This document shows positions 35,391-42,686 of a stretch of 64,000 bases of DNA, piece by piece. The position numbers were made by a program, and so were the translations under genes. Position 1 is the stretch's first letter. Each line of letters starts with the position of its first letter. The notes under the pieces are model-generated. The model was not told where the DNA came from, did no database searches, and saw only the letters and a list, made by a program, of their open reading frames with translations. The stretch is from [Clostridium] viride DSM 6836 (GTDB lineage Bacteria > Bacillota > Clostridia > Oscillospirales > Oscillospiraceae): assembly GCA_000620945.1 (NCBI GenBank), contig JHZO01000004.1, positions 310,001 to 374,000 on the forward strand. Reading direction: 5' to 3'.

Positions 35391-36026
35391 ATGAGCAAAA
35401 TCGTAGGTTACGCCAGAGTATCAACCAAAGAACAAAATCTAGAAAGACAACTTGATGCTTTGCGAAAGTACGTTAGTGAAGAATATATTGTAATTGATAA
35501 GGATTCAGGAAAGAATCTTGATCGTGCAGGATACCAAAGTCTAAAAGTTGGTATCGGAAAGCTAGTAGCAGGAGATACCCTTTTCATTAAGTCTCTGGAT
35601 CGATTGTCGAGGAATAAGGCTGATATTCAGAATGAGCTTCGATATTTTAAGGATAATAGAATTAGATTGAAAATACTTGATCTTCCTACCACTATGATGG
35701 ATTTGCCAGATGGTCAAGAGTGGGTATTTGAAATGATAAATTCAATTCTAATTGAGGTCATGGGTAGCATAGCTGAGCAGGAAAGGCTTACTATTTTGCA
35801 AAGACAAGCGGAGGGCATTGCTGTAATGCCTGTAGTAAATGGAAGAAGGGTGTCCACAAAGACCAAAAGACCAATGGGAAGACCAACGGCAGAGTTTCCG
35901 AGAAATTGGAATGAAGTATATCCTCTATGGAAAGAAGGAAATCTGAAAGCTATAGAAGCTATGGAACAAATGAATTTAAAGAAGAATACTTTTTATAATC
36001 TGGTCAAGAGATATGAAAGTAAATAA
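35391..36026 (+). CDS. Serine recombinase (resolvase/invertase family)
   Basis: A 211-residue small serine recombinase. The N-terminal catalytic domain shows VGYARVSTKEQ (nucleophile Ser near residue 10) and LDRLSRN with its Arg pair near 68. The long E-helix and a C-terminal Arg/Lys-rich DNA-binding helix-turn-helix (about 160-211) follow. ATG 35391 is used. It may resolve element dimers or invert DNA; inverted repeats just upstream could be its sites. Confidence 0.88.
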   Translation: MSKIVGYARVSTKEQNLERQLDALRKYVSEEYIVIDKDSGKNLDRAGYQSLKVGIGKLVAGDTLFIKSLDRLSRNKADIQNELRYFKDNRIRLKILDLPTTMMDLPDGQEWVFEMINSILIEVMGSIAEQERLTILQRQAEGIAVMPVVNGRRVSTKTKRPMGRPTAEFPRNWNEVYPLWKEGNLKAIEAMEQMNLKKNTFYNLVKRYESK

Positions 36027-36228
36027 GAAACAAGAGGGGTATGGTATAAAATGCTGTACCTTTTCCTATGCCTTGCTACCTATCCTCCCAAGAGGAATAA
36101 GTAAACCAATCCAACTTAGGATATTATATCTAGGCATTTTGTGCTACTTCGGAAAACCCTTGAAAGGCATTGAATCACAGCACTTTAACATCACTAGGCG
36201 AAAAAGTGACGAAAAATAAAAAAGCTAG

Positions 36229-36363
36229 AAGCTCCTTGAAAATAAGGCGTTTCTTAAGAAGGTTTATAGGGCAGGTGCAAAAATATTACATTCAGATATC
36301 AATTCTGAATCAGATGAGGCAATGCAGTTTTTGAACCGATTAAAAGAATCGTGGGGACTTTGA
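36229..36363 (+). pseudogene. J-domain-like gene fragment
   Basis: Following an in-frame stop at 36226-36228, 44 residues are encoded with KVYRAGAKILHSDIN, then EAMQFLNRLKESWG and a stop. This looks like helix II, the HPD turn (here HSD) and helix III of a DnaJ-type J domain. Start codon, helix I and an intact HPD are missing. Confidence 0.4.
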
Positions 36364-36436
36364 CAACAAAGCTAAATAGCAATAATATGCTGATATTCTG
36401 AAATAGCTATAAGGAAACGAAGAGAGTAGGGGGGTA

Positions 36437-36592
36437 GTGAGAAGCCTGAGGAATTATGGTAACAAGAATTCAATTACTCGAAAAGGCTTGAAGAGATTGA
36501 TATTCAAAGTCTCTGTTCGCATTGTCAATGAGGTATCCAATGTGACTCGAGAAGAGCTTTGTGTGATACTCAAACGCTACGATGACCTATAA
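36437..36592 (+). CDS. Small unrecognised open frame
   Basis: A possible 51-residue basic protein starting at GTG behind a G-rich stretch with poor spacing, ending just before a strong terminator. It may be a gene remnant. I do not recognise it; the terminator directly after it is the main support. Confidence 0.3.
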   Translation: MRSLRNYGNKNSITRKGLKRLIFKVSVRIVNEVSNVTREELCVILKRYDDL

Positions 36593-36598
36593 TAACAG

Positions 36599-36637
36599 TA
36601 GGGGAGCGGTTCTTTGTGAACTGCTCCTCTTTTTTTC
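36599..36637 (+). terminator. Strong terminator
   Basis: AGGGGAGCGGTTC pairs with GAACTGCTCCTCT around a 5-base loop, followed by seven T residues. Confidence 0.88.
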
Positions 36638-37058
36638 ATTAGAACTTGATTAACGGTGTCAGCTAAAATATTCTGAAATGGATATTGCACCTATGTATAA
36701 CTGGGAAGCCCGAGTTATTTAATGAAACAATGGCAAGAGAGCACCTGAACAGAGAGCTGTAGGTGTGATTATGACACCTATTTTAACGACTATATCAGAA
36801 ATCCAATCCGCAAAAAACAATTCAATGTTTATGGTAGTGCTTTTTACAAACTATTCAATTGCAAATTCTTTTATTCTTTTTGTGTCTATGCTATACTAGG
36901 TATACTTAAGCTTCTCTAGGCTATGTTATGACTTCATTCGTTTTCAATATATATGATTCAAATTGCGTTCACGGCCTGACCATAGGCTTCATTCTACCAA
37001 AGTGTTCAACTTGCACTAGCAATTTGTGCAGGAATAAATTATGGAAGGTGACGATATT
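36638..37058. other. 421-base gap upstream of the rubrerythrin-like gene
   Basis: No supported gene. A TATACT at 36892-36897 could be the -10 of a promoter for the rubrerythrin-like gene, but no matching -35 is clear. Confidence 0.4.
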
Positions 37059-37547
37059 ATGACTTCTTTGGAATTTGCAATCGAAATGGAATTAGATGGA
37101 CAAAAATACTATCTGGAACAGGCAAAGCTTAACGAAAGCAACAGCGTAAAAAATGTGTGTCTCCTTTTAGCCAAGGATGAAGAATACCATGCTAACATAC
37201 TAAAACGTAAGATGAGTGAGATGTCCTATGCCCTTGAAGAAACAGGATCCTATACACAAATTAAGAATATTTTCAAAGATATGGCTAATTTCAAAAGCCA
37301 TATTAATGAGATACCTACTCAGTTAGAATTTTATCGAAGTGCGTTAGAAAACGAAAAAAAGAGCATTAATCTATATATAGAGTTATTAGCTAAGACATAT
37401 GATGAAAAAGAACGTGAGCTATTCCACTATCTAATTGAGCAGGAAAAGCTTCATTTTAAGATACTTGAACATCTTACATCAGATCTTAGGCATGCAGAAG
37501 AATGGATTGAGTCAGCAGAATTTGGCCTTCGAAATGAGGAATACTGA
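37059..37547 (+). CDS. Rubrerythrin/ferritin-like diiron protein
   Basis: A 162-residue four-helix protein. The carboxylate pattern of a diiron site is visible: Glu residues in FAIEMELDGQKYY, DEEYHANIL (Glu-x2-His) near residue 48, ENEKKSINLY near 101 and EQEKLHFKIL near 128. No rubredoxin Cys4 domain is present. Relatives reduce peroxide or store iron in anaerobes. ATG 37059 follows AAGGTGA. It is the last intact gene of the yebC element, a stress-protection cargo. Confidence 0.8.
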   Translation: MTSLEFAIEMELDGQKYYLEQAKLNESNSVKNVCLLLAKDEEYHANILKRKMSEMSYALEETGSYTQIKNIFKDMANFKSHINEIPTQLEFYRSALENEKKSINLYIELLAKTYDEKERELFHYLIEQEKLHFKILEHLTSDLRHAEEWIESAEFGLRNEEY

Positions 37548-38112
37548 TACTGCTAGGGCAAAACTTGAGTAGTGGTCACAGTGTAAAGGAGTGGAGTAAC
37601 ATTGATTTAGCGATATAGATGTATGCTAAATCAGTTTGAAAGTACATAACAGATATTGTTGAAACTAAAGGCATTACTCTGACTGACACCCTCTTTAAAT
37701 ATAGGCTCTGATTTCAACCGACGCTACTTAATAACCGTTCTCGTAGTAACAAAATTTCCTGTACAGCTGGACTATGAATATTCTGAATTGAATGTAGAAA
37801 ATGCTCCCTGATGCTACCGCTTGGGGAAAACACGATTAATATAGTGTTGCGTAATCATTCCAAGTTTCCTTAGAAGCTAAGGTGGCGAGTCCTATGAAAA
37901 ATGCTTTGAACGCTTGAAATAATAGTATGTATGTCATCACTCAGGACTTGTTTTAAGCAATTTTGTTGTGATATACTTACCGTGAGCAATGGAAAATGTT
38001 CCGCTCGAATGATGGAATACATGCTAAAATACAACTTAATATTTGCAGACAAAATCAGGAATGTGTTTTATTACCTCAAATCTACAAAACCCTTGGGAAT
38101 CAACAATTTAGC
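37548..38112. other. 565-base right-end region of the element, no gene
   Basis: No convincing gene. It contains the right copy of the 14-bp arm-like repeat at 38005-38018. A frame at 37996-38229 runs by chance into the yebC-tail repeat and is not considered a gene. Confidence 0.55.
38005..38018 (+). repeat. Candidate right arm-type integrase site
   Basis: TCGAATGATGGAAT, identical and in the same orientation as 28158-28171 near the other end of the element. Confidence 0.5.
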
Positions 38113-38231
38113 CCCCAAAACTACGTAAAGCTTGAGACGGAAACCGACATTAAAAACATGGAAAAGCTCATTGACCATCTCGAGGACAATGACGACGTGC
38201 AGAACGTGTATCATAACTGGGAGCAGTGAGT
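38113..38231 (+). repeat. Right attachment repeat (attR), displaced yebC tail
   Basis: A perfect 119-bp copy of 27976-28094, encoding the last 38 residues of YebC and its stop codon. It has no start codon of its own. It marks the right boundary of the element. Confidence 0.92.
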
Positions 38232-38246
38232 CAATTTGTTTGCGAC

Positions 38247-38344
38247 CTGTACTAGCTTGGTCTGTATGAGGATCTAACAAGTAATTTATACTAGATGAGT
38301 AAGCCCTTTTAGTATGTCAAAACATACTAGGAGGGCTTACTTTG
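38247..38344 (+). repeat. Diverged copy of the element's left end outside attR
   Basis: This stretch aligns with 28193-28291 at roughly 80% identity, including TAACAAG-AATTT, the hairpin AAGCCCTTTTAGT...GGGCTTA and the AGGAGG inside it. The similarity stops at the integrase start codon. It is what would remain if an older related element at this site lost its integrase. Confidence 0.7.
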
Positions 38345-38360
38345 CCATTTCTTGAGCTTA

Positions 38361-38404
38361 CAAAAAGAGTTTAGGGGCGTACCGTTTCCAGTACGCCCCT
38401 AAAC
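38361..38404 (-). terminator. Terminator of the small minus-strand gene
   Basis: A perfect 14-bp stem (GTTTAGGGGCGTAC and its complement) with an 8-base loop at 38369-38404, followed on the minus strand by TCTTTTTG. Confidence 0.85.
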
Positions 38405-38438
38405 CCATGCTAAGGAATCAATTCGTTCAATTATGTAA

Positions 38439-38594
38439 TTATACTGTTTCATGTTCCTCTACATCATCCGCTATAAACATTTCTTCTGTCCTTTTTTGTG
38501 CATCCATTAATCGATTGACGAGCTTAGTGAGTTCTTCGGATACATCGGTGATCTCATTGAACAATGTACTATACTCTTTACTCATTGTTTTCAT
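38439..38594 (-). CDS. Small helical protein, unrecognised
   Basis: A 51-residue acidic protein beginning MKTMSKEYSTLFNEITDVSEEL, with heptad-like spacing suggesting one long helix or short coiled coil. AAAGGAG lies 8 bases before ATG 38594 and a perfect terminator follows, so it is probably expressed. No family recognised. Confidence 0.6.
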   Translation of the reverse strand: MKTMSKEYSTLFNEITDVSEELTKLVNRLMDAQKRTEEMFIADDVEEHETV

Positions 38595-38821
38595 AGTCGG
38601 TGCTCCTTTCGTGTAAGTGTGTCTGACTTCTACTGGGGTCAAGTTAATTCTACAATCTATGAATGTCGAATGCGTCAGAAGTATGAAAGTCAAATAAACT
38701 TATTCTAGAATTTGGATTAAAAATGTGAAAATAGAGCGTAATATATGAGTAATTAACAATTAAGTCGTATTATAATTCGAATTACTGATAGAATAAGGAG
38801 TCAAATTAGACTTTCTCAAAG

Positions 38822-38857
38822 AAAACCAGGGGTTGGAGTAATGCTTGCCCTGGTTTT
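38822..38857. terminator. Terminator-like hairpin
   Basis: AAAACCAGGG and CCCTGGTTTT pair across 16 bases. There is no clear gene on either side, so it may be left from a lost gene. Confidence 0.45.
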
Positions 38858-38977
38858 GAGCATTTATCAATGAATCACTAAAATAAAACACTCCACCCAA
38901 GGCTAATCGGCCAAGAGCGGAGCTTTGTAACATCAACCAACATAGAATGACCGGCAAACGATTGACTAGCCAAAAGA

Positions 38978-39014
38978 AGAGAGGAAATACCAAGAATGGT
39001 ATTCCCTCTCTTTT
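38978..39014 (-). terminator. Terminator of the 61-residue protein gene
   Basis: A near-perfect stem (AAGAGAGG-AATACCA type) followed on the minus strand by TCTTCTTTT, directly after the stop of the gene at 39016-39201. Confidence 0.65.
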
Positions 39015-39015
39015 C

Positions 39016-39201
39016 TCATTTTAATAGTTCACAGTTCGTTCCCTTGGTGCCATACTTGCTCAATACATGCGCAATTTTATAGAGTTCCTGTTCCGAGTGA
39101 GCGTCAAATTTCGAAAGCAATTTCTGTTCTTGGTCCTTTGTAATCGAGTTCTCTTGACGAATTTGTTCCATAATAATGGTAATTAAGCTATTCTTACTCA
39201 T
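39016..39201 (-). CDS. Small hydrophilic protein, unrecognised
   Basis: A possible 61-residue protein (MSKNSLITIIMEQIRQE...), helical and without Cys motifs. GGTGGGG stands as a modest ribosome binding site 4 bases before ATG 39201, and a good hairpin follows the stop. No family recognised. Confidence 0.45.
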   Translation of the reverse strand: MSKNSLITIIMEQIRQENSITKDQEQKLLSKFDAHSEQELYKIAHVLSKYGTKGTNCELLK

Positions 39202-39396
39202 GAAACCCCACCAACCCTTTCGCCTATCGCAAGCTAGGATGCTCTTCCTCTACTCTATGTTCCTCAACACCATGATGGAATCATTGCATTCCTGTCTTAA
39301 TTATACCATGGCAATTTGAAATTTCAAGTAGAAATGAATTGATTCCTTCATATTCTATGCACAGAGTGAGGAAGATGGCAAAGTGGAAATGAACAA

Positions 39397-39492
39397 TTAT
39401 TTTCTTTTTTTTAATAAAATAAACGCGACGATTCCGGCAACCACAATGGTAGTAAAGAGTGAGATGCTTGCGATGAGTATGACTAAAGTCAT
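39397..39492 (-). CDS. 31-residue single-span membrane peptide
   Basis: MTLVILIASISLFTTIVV begins a peptide that is hydrophobic for about 27 residues and ends in KKRK. GGAAAGGAG lies 8 bases before ATG 39492, and the gene starts 17 bases after the DUF2500 stop, so the two are likely one operon. Size, single span and basic tail resemble type I toxin or small regulatory membrane peptides, but no family is recognised. Confidence 0.5.
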   Translation of the reverse strand: MTLVILIASISLFTTIVVAGIVAFILLKKRK

Positions 39493-39509
39493 GAAAGAAT
39501 CTCCTTTCC

Positions 39510-39896
39510 TCAGGGTTCACTGGTTGAATTGGTGTGAAAACAGACAAAATGGCTTCCTTGATATTGAAGCTCACCCAGATTTCCCTCTAACAGCTTCTCA
39601 TATTCTGCTTCAGAAACTGACAGCTCAAGTGCTCGTCCATCTTGGATGGAAAAGGTGGCAAAGTAGGCCACGTTCCCAGAGGGAGAGGACTGCGTGTGTT
39701 TGGAGCGAAGGCTTGCCTGAACGCACGCAGGGGTGAGGGGATCCGTTGGTTTCCCCTTCTGAACTTTTCGGTAAGATTGATACACAGAAAGTCCAATGGT
39801 TAAGAGCAGGCCAAGTACTGCTAGGATGGGAATCGCGGTGTATAGGATTCGCTCCCACCCACTGATGTGATACACTGCGGAAACTGTGTTTTGCAT
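39510..39896 (-). CDS. DUF2500 membrane protein
   Basis: A 128-residue protein with one membrane segment (about residues 17-38) and a beta-rich outer or cytoplasmic domain resembling DUF2500 (YFATFSIQDGRALELSVSEAE, split here at its middle, then YQGSHFVCF). Function unknown. GGAGGG lies 8 bases before the ATG. It heads a short operon with the 31-residue peptide. Confidence 0.65.
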   Translation of the reverse strand: MQNTVSAVYHISGWERILYTAIPILAVLGLLLTIGLSVYQSYRKVQKGKPTDPLTPACVQASLRSKHTQSSPSGNVAYFATFSIQDGRALELSVSEAEYEKLLEGNLGELQYQGSHFVCFHTNSTSEP

Positions 39897-39990
39897 CCTT
39901 CAAACCCTCCCGACTTCGACAACACCGAATCTTCGATCGTAAACCTCATCATAGCATAAGTTGTTGATCTTGAAAAGGGGAAAGGATAAC

Positions 39991-40019
39991 TTGTTCTTAA
40001 CCCTCGTCTGTGCTATACT
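39991..40019 (+). promoter_or_regulatory. Promoter of the Nudix gene
   Basis: TTGTTC (39991-39996), 17 bases and TATACT (40014-40019), 35 bases upstream of the likely GTG start. Confidence 0.6.
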
Positions 40020-40053
40020 GATGGAAATTTGAATCGAAATGAGGCGAAGAAAC

Positions 40054-40647
40054 GTGGAAGAAGTATTAGTGGTAAAGCGGGATGCATTGGAGTCCCTTCT
40101 TCCGCAGCAGCAGAATTTTTGCACCATGGAGCTGCCGGCGGTGGTATCCTTTCTCGTAAAGGAGCATTTTTTTGCTCCCCGTGATCAGGCGGAATACGAT
40201 AGCAGCATGAAACAGATTATTCCCTATGTTGTAATTCGTCAAGAGGGGCGTCTCTTTCTCCTGCGCCGACTATCCAAACAGACGGAGACGCGCCTGCACG
40301 ATCGACTCTCCTTAGGAATTGGGGGGCACATCAACCCAACGGAGCAGGTGGGGACAGGGTCAATCCTAGAGGCGGGAATGTATCGTGAGCTTTCGGAAGA
40401 GGTCTATGTGGAACGGATTGAACAGCTACAATGTGTGGGTGTTTTGAATGACTCCTCCGGTGGAGTCAGCGATTTCCATTTAGGGATTGTCTACTTACTG
40501 GATGCAGAAGGAGAGGTATCCGTACGGGAAACGGAAAAGATGGAAGGCAAATGGGTCACACCGGAAGAGGTGGAGGAATCCTTCGGTCGCTTAGAGAACT
40601 GGTCACAGATTGTGTTTGAGGAGTTATTTCGGGCAAAATCGGTGTAA
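40054..40647 (+). CDS. Nudix hydrolase-like protein
   Basis: A 197-residue protein with a C-terminal Nudix domain. The Nudix box region reads GGHINPTEQ, a short insertion, then YRELSEEV, keeping the RExxEE metal-binding core. An N-terminal region of about 60 residues precedes it. The substrate is unknown. GTG 40054 is chosen because GAGGCGA lies 6 bases upstream; an ATG five codons earlier has no site. Its GC-richer codons resemble the housekeeping backbone. Confidence 0.82.
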   Translation: MEEVLVVKRDALESLLPQQQNFCTMELPAVVSFLVKEHFFAPRDQAEYDSSMKQIIPYVVIRQEGRLFLLRRLSKQTETRLHDRLSLGIGGHINPTEQVGTGSILEAGMYRELSEEVYVERIEQLQCVGVLNDSSGGVSDFHLGIVYLLDAEGEVSVRETEKMEGKWVTPEEVEESFGRLENWSQIVFEELFRAKSV

Positions 40648-40727
40648 TCTTCTGGAATTATCTAGGATGACCAAAATCAAACGACATTTATTGTGCATAA
40701 AAACGAAACGAAAATTGGCGATTTCAC

Positions 40728-40757
40728 TTGCAACAACCGAAAATCTATGGTATTATA
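40728..40757 (+). promoter_or_regulatory. Promoter of tRNA-Pro
   Basis: TTGCAA (40728-40733), 18 bases and TATTAT (40752-40757), 24 bases upstream of the tRNA. Confidence 0.6.
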
Positions 40758-40780
40758 ACTAAGCTGTTTTGAACAGTAAC

Positions 40781-40857
40781 CGGGTGTGGCGAAGTTTGGT
40801 ATCGCGCTTGACTGGGGGTCAAGAGGCCGCAGGTTCAAGTCCTGTCACTCGGACCAT
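40781..40857 (+). tRNA. tRNA-Pro (anticodon GGG)
   Basis: A 77-base tRNA with complete cloverleaf: acceptor CCGGGTG/CACTCGG (one G-T pair), D stem GCG/CGC, anticodon stem CTTGA/TCAAG around loop CTGGGGG (anticodon GGG), T arm GCAGG-TTCAAGT-CCTGT, discriminator A and encoded CCA. It reads CCC and CCU codons. Its 3' half is the target of an integration event: 46 bases are repeated at 52106-52151. Confidence 0.96.
40809..40854 (+). repeat. Attachment repeat in tRNA-Pro (attL side)
   Basis: 46 bp from the anticodon stem to the discriminator base, identical to 52106-52151. Integration into the 3' half of a tRNA keeps the tRNA functional. Confidence 0.88.
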
Positions 40858-40862
40858 ACAAA

Positions 40863-40898
40863 AAACCTTGGAGTCGTTGAGATACCAAGGTTTTTTTG
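40863..40898 (+). terminator. Terminator of tRNA-Pro
   Basis: AACCTTGG and CCAAGGTT around a 13-base loop, then seven T residues. A diverged copy follows the tRNA fragment near 52157. Confidence 0.88.
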
Positions 40899-40902
40899 TT
40901 TT

Positions 40903-41041
40903 TATATCCGAACGGCAATCGTACTATTCTACATCGGCAACGAGGGCATCTCCCTGATTGAGAATTTTGGGAGTGCCTTATCCTCCAGCGATGAAAAAGG
41001 CTTTGGAGACGTTGAGGGAGAAGGGCGAGAAAACTGAATAA
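40903..41041 (+). pseudogene. Prophage holin remnant with a frameshift
   Basis: One frame encodes VLFYIGNEGISLIEN, the conserved late segment of TcdE-type phage holins. After the T run at 40973-40976 the next frame continues LGVPYPPAMKKALETLREK to a stop at 41041. Removing one T joins the two into a normal holin C-terminus. The membrane-spanning N-terminal part is missing. Confidence 0.65.
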
Positions 41042-41050
41042 ATCATAAAG

Positions 41051-41092
41051 CTCCCCCAGCCGAGGAGTAAAATCTAGAGCTGGCGGTTTTTA
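41051..41092 (+). terminator. Repeated terminator-like hairpin, copy A
   Basis: CCCCCAGC pairs with GCTGGCGG around a loop CGAGGAGTAAAATCTAGA, followed by TTTTTATT. The loop is shared with hairpins near 42.6, 51.7 and 53.5 kb. Confidence 0.65.
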
Positions 41093-41324
41093 TTCCCATT
41101 TTAGTTCATATCAATTGTTAAATTTGAGTTAGTTTAACGATAGCGTATTATTTAATGCCGCATGAGGTTTCATCTGCTGATGTCGTTTGAATTAAGCAAA
41201 TATGAGACAGTCTTGCGCATTTCATCATCGTCCACCATTTGTCGGGCCTCGTTCTATGAAATGCCAAAAAGCTGCTACTTTGAATAAGATAACTTATAAT
41301 CAATTGTGGCGGGAGGAAAAACAA

Positions 41325-42320
41325 GTGTGTACAGCCATTACATTGCGGTCTTTACAGGGAGAAAGCTATATCGGAAGAAACATGGACTTTTCCCATGCAC
41401 TACAGCCGCATTTTTATTTCGTGCCGAGAAGATTCCAGTGGACAAACGCGGTAACCGGCAGAAAAATGCGAAGCTCCTATAGCTTTATGGGAATTGGACA
41501 GGAACTGGATGGGGTTCTCGGCTTTTTTGATGGGGTCAATGAACATGGTTTTGCAGCAGCAGCCTTGTACTTTGCTGGATATGCTCAGTACGATACTGCC
41601 ATGCAAAATTCATCAGCCATACAGGTGGCGTCCTATGACTTCCTTCATTACATTTTGGGGCAATGCTCGTCGTTGGAAGACCTGCTGGTGCAGATGGAGA
41701 ATATTTATATCATTGGAATGTCCGATCCGTTGACTAAAACGGTGGCTCCGTTGCATTGGATCGCTGCTGATCGGACCGGAAGGTGTATTATTCTTGAACA
41801 GACGGACAGAGGGGTCGAACTATTCAGCAACCCCATCGGCGTTTTGACCAACAGCCCGGATTTCCCGTGGCACATGACAAATCTGCGCAATTACATGGAA
41901 GCATCACCCCGGCAGTTGGAGGAAACGGTTTGGTCCAGCATCCGGCTAACGCCCTTCGGTCAAGCTGGAGGAACAGTACCTTTGCCTGGCGGGTACACAT
42001 CGCCGGAACGCTTTGTCCGGGCGGCCTTTCTGAAAACACATATTCCCACTCCGGAAAACTCCGAGGCTGCAGTAGTCTCATTTTTTCAGATTATGAAAAG
42101 TACGTCTATCCCCAGGGGGGTCGTTGTGACCGCCCGAGGTACCGATGATTACACCCAATATACCGCCTTTATCAACTTGCATACCGGCGAATATTTCTTC
42201 CAGACGTATGAAAATCTGCAAACAAAAAAGGTGGAATTTCCTATTGCCGCAACATCGCTGGAAAAACTGGTTGATCTGGGGAGGATCGTACAGCCTATGA
42301 CCTTTGAAAAACAATTTTAA
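41325..42320 (+). CDS. Choloylglycine hydrolase / penicillin V acylase family enzyme
   Basis: A 331-residue N-terminal nucleophile hydrolase (peptidase family C59 type). With GTG 41325 as start, placed by GGGAGG 8 bases upstream, the second residue is Cys (CTAITL), which becomes the catalytic N-terminus after Met removal. GRNMDFS and LDGVLGFFDGVNEHG are family segments. Members cleave bile salt conjugates, penicillin V or acyl-homoserine lactone amides. Sequence alone does not choose among them. A frame extends upstream of the start but would bury the nucleophile. It lies between two phage-lysis remnants. Confidence 0.85.
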   Translation: MCTAITLRSLQGESYIGRNMDFSHALQPHFYFVPRRFQWTNAVTGRKMRSSYSFMGIGQELDGVLGFFDGVNEHGFAAAALYFAGYAQYDTAMQNSSAIQVASYDFLHYILGQCSSLEDLLVQMENIYIIGMSDPLTKTVAPLHWIAADRTGRCIILEQTDRGVELFSNPIGVLTNSPDFPWHMTNLRNYMEASPRQLEETVWSSIRLTPFGQAGGTVPLPGGYTSPERFVRAAFLKTHIPTPENSEAAVVSFFQIMKSTSIPRGVVVTARGTDDYTQYTAFINLHTGEYFFQTYENLQTKKVEFPIAATSLEKLVDLGRIVQPMTFEKQF

Positions 42321-42370
42321 CCATCCGAACTACCTCTATGAACTAAAATTCAAAAGGGTAGCATGGTATT

Positions 42371-42546
42371 GTGCCCTCACTAGCGACCGATCAGGAACAT
42401 ATTAAAGGCGATGTGACCGAGATTAAGGCCGATGCGAAAATGCTTGCGGAGAAGCCAGGGAAGCGGTGAGACGGCCTGGTCGAGAAGCTATATGGGCCGT
42501 TGTTGCGTCTATGATAGCATTCTTGTTGGCTAGCATGGGCATGTAA
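42371..42546 (+). pseudogene. XhlA-like phage lysis protein remnant, frameshifted
   Basis: A frame from GTG 42371 encodes DQEHIKGDVTEIKADAKMLAEK and stops; a second frame then gives REAIWAVVASMIAFLLASMGM to a stop at 42546. Together they show the coiled-coil plus C-terminal membrane span layout of XhlA or small phage lysis proteins. One frameshift separates them. Confidence 0.55.
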
Positions 42547-42560
42547 TCAAATAGACCATA

Positions 42561-42608
42561 AAAACCCCCAGCTTTGAAGTAAAATCCAGAGGTGGGGGTT
42601 CTTTGTTT
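42561..42608 (+). terminator. Repeated terminator-like hairpin, copy B
   Basis: AACCCCCA pairs with TGGGGGTT around a loop containing GAAGTAAAATCCAGA, followed by CTTTGTTT. It follows the XhlA-like remnant, as copy A follows the holin remnant. Confidence 0.65.
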
Positions 42609-42686
42609 GCAGTTAGGAAATAGTTAGATTGGGTGTAATACAAGAAGCTTTTCTATGTGCAATGAAAATCTCGGTATCTAGCGAAT

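Larger units (their letters stand above)
28095..38231. mobile_element. Arsenic-resistance integrative element in yebC (10.1 kb)
   Basis: Bounded by the 119-bp direct repeats, unit length 10,137 bp. It contains a tyrosine integrase next to the left end, an integrase remnant, an arsenic operon, DUF503, a serine recombinase, J-domain and other fragments and a rubrerythrin-like gene. Composition is clearly more AT-rich than the flanking housekeeping DNA. No conjugation, replication or phage structural genes are visible, so it is best called an integrative (possibly mobilisable) genomic element rather than an ICE or a prophage. Confidence 0.88.

Noticed and set aside
36013-36219. 68-residue open frame after the serine recombinase
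   Set aside because: It overlaps the recombinase end, has no ribosome binding site and shows no recognisable pattern.
37996-38229. Open frame ending in the YebC C-terminal sequence
   Set aside because: It arises because element DNA happens to be open into the displaced yebC tail. It has no ribosome binding site and its N-terminal half resembles nothing.
28095-38231. Classification of the yebC element as an ICE or prophage
   Set aside because: No relaxase, type IV secretion, replication, capsid, portal or terminase genes are visible in the 10.1 kb.
38760-38993. Minus-strand hydrophobic open frame
   Set aside because: No ribosome binding site, spans a hairpin, and composition is that of AT-rich intergenic DNA.
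41202-41324. N-terminal extension of the choloylglycine hydrolase-family protein
   Set aside because: Using the upstream ATG would place the catalytic Cys at residue 43. The GTG with GGGAGG gives Cys at position 2, as the mechanism requires.
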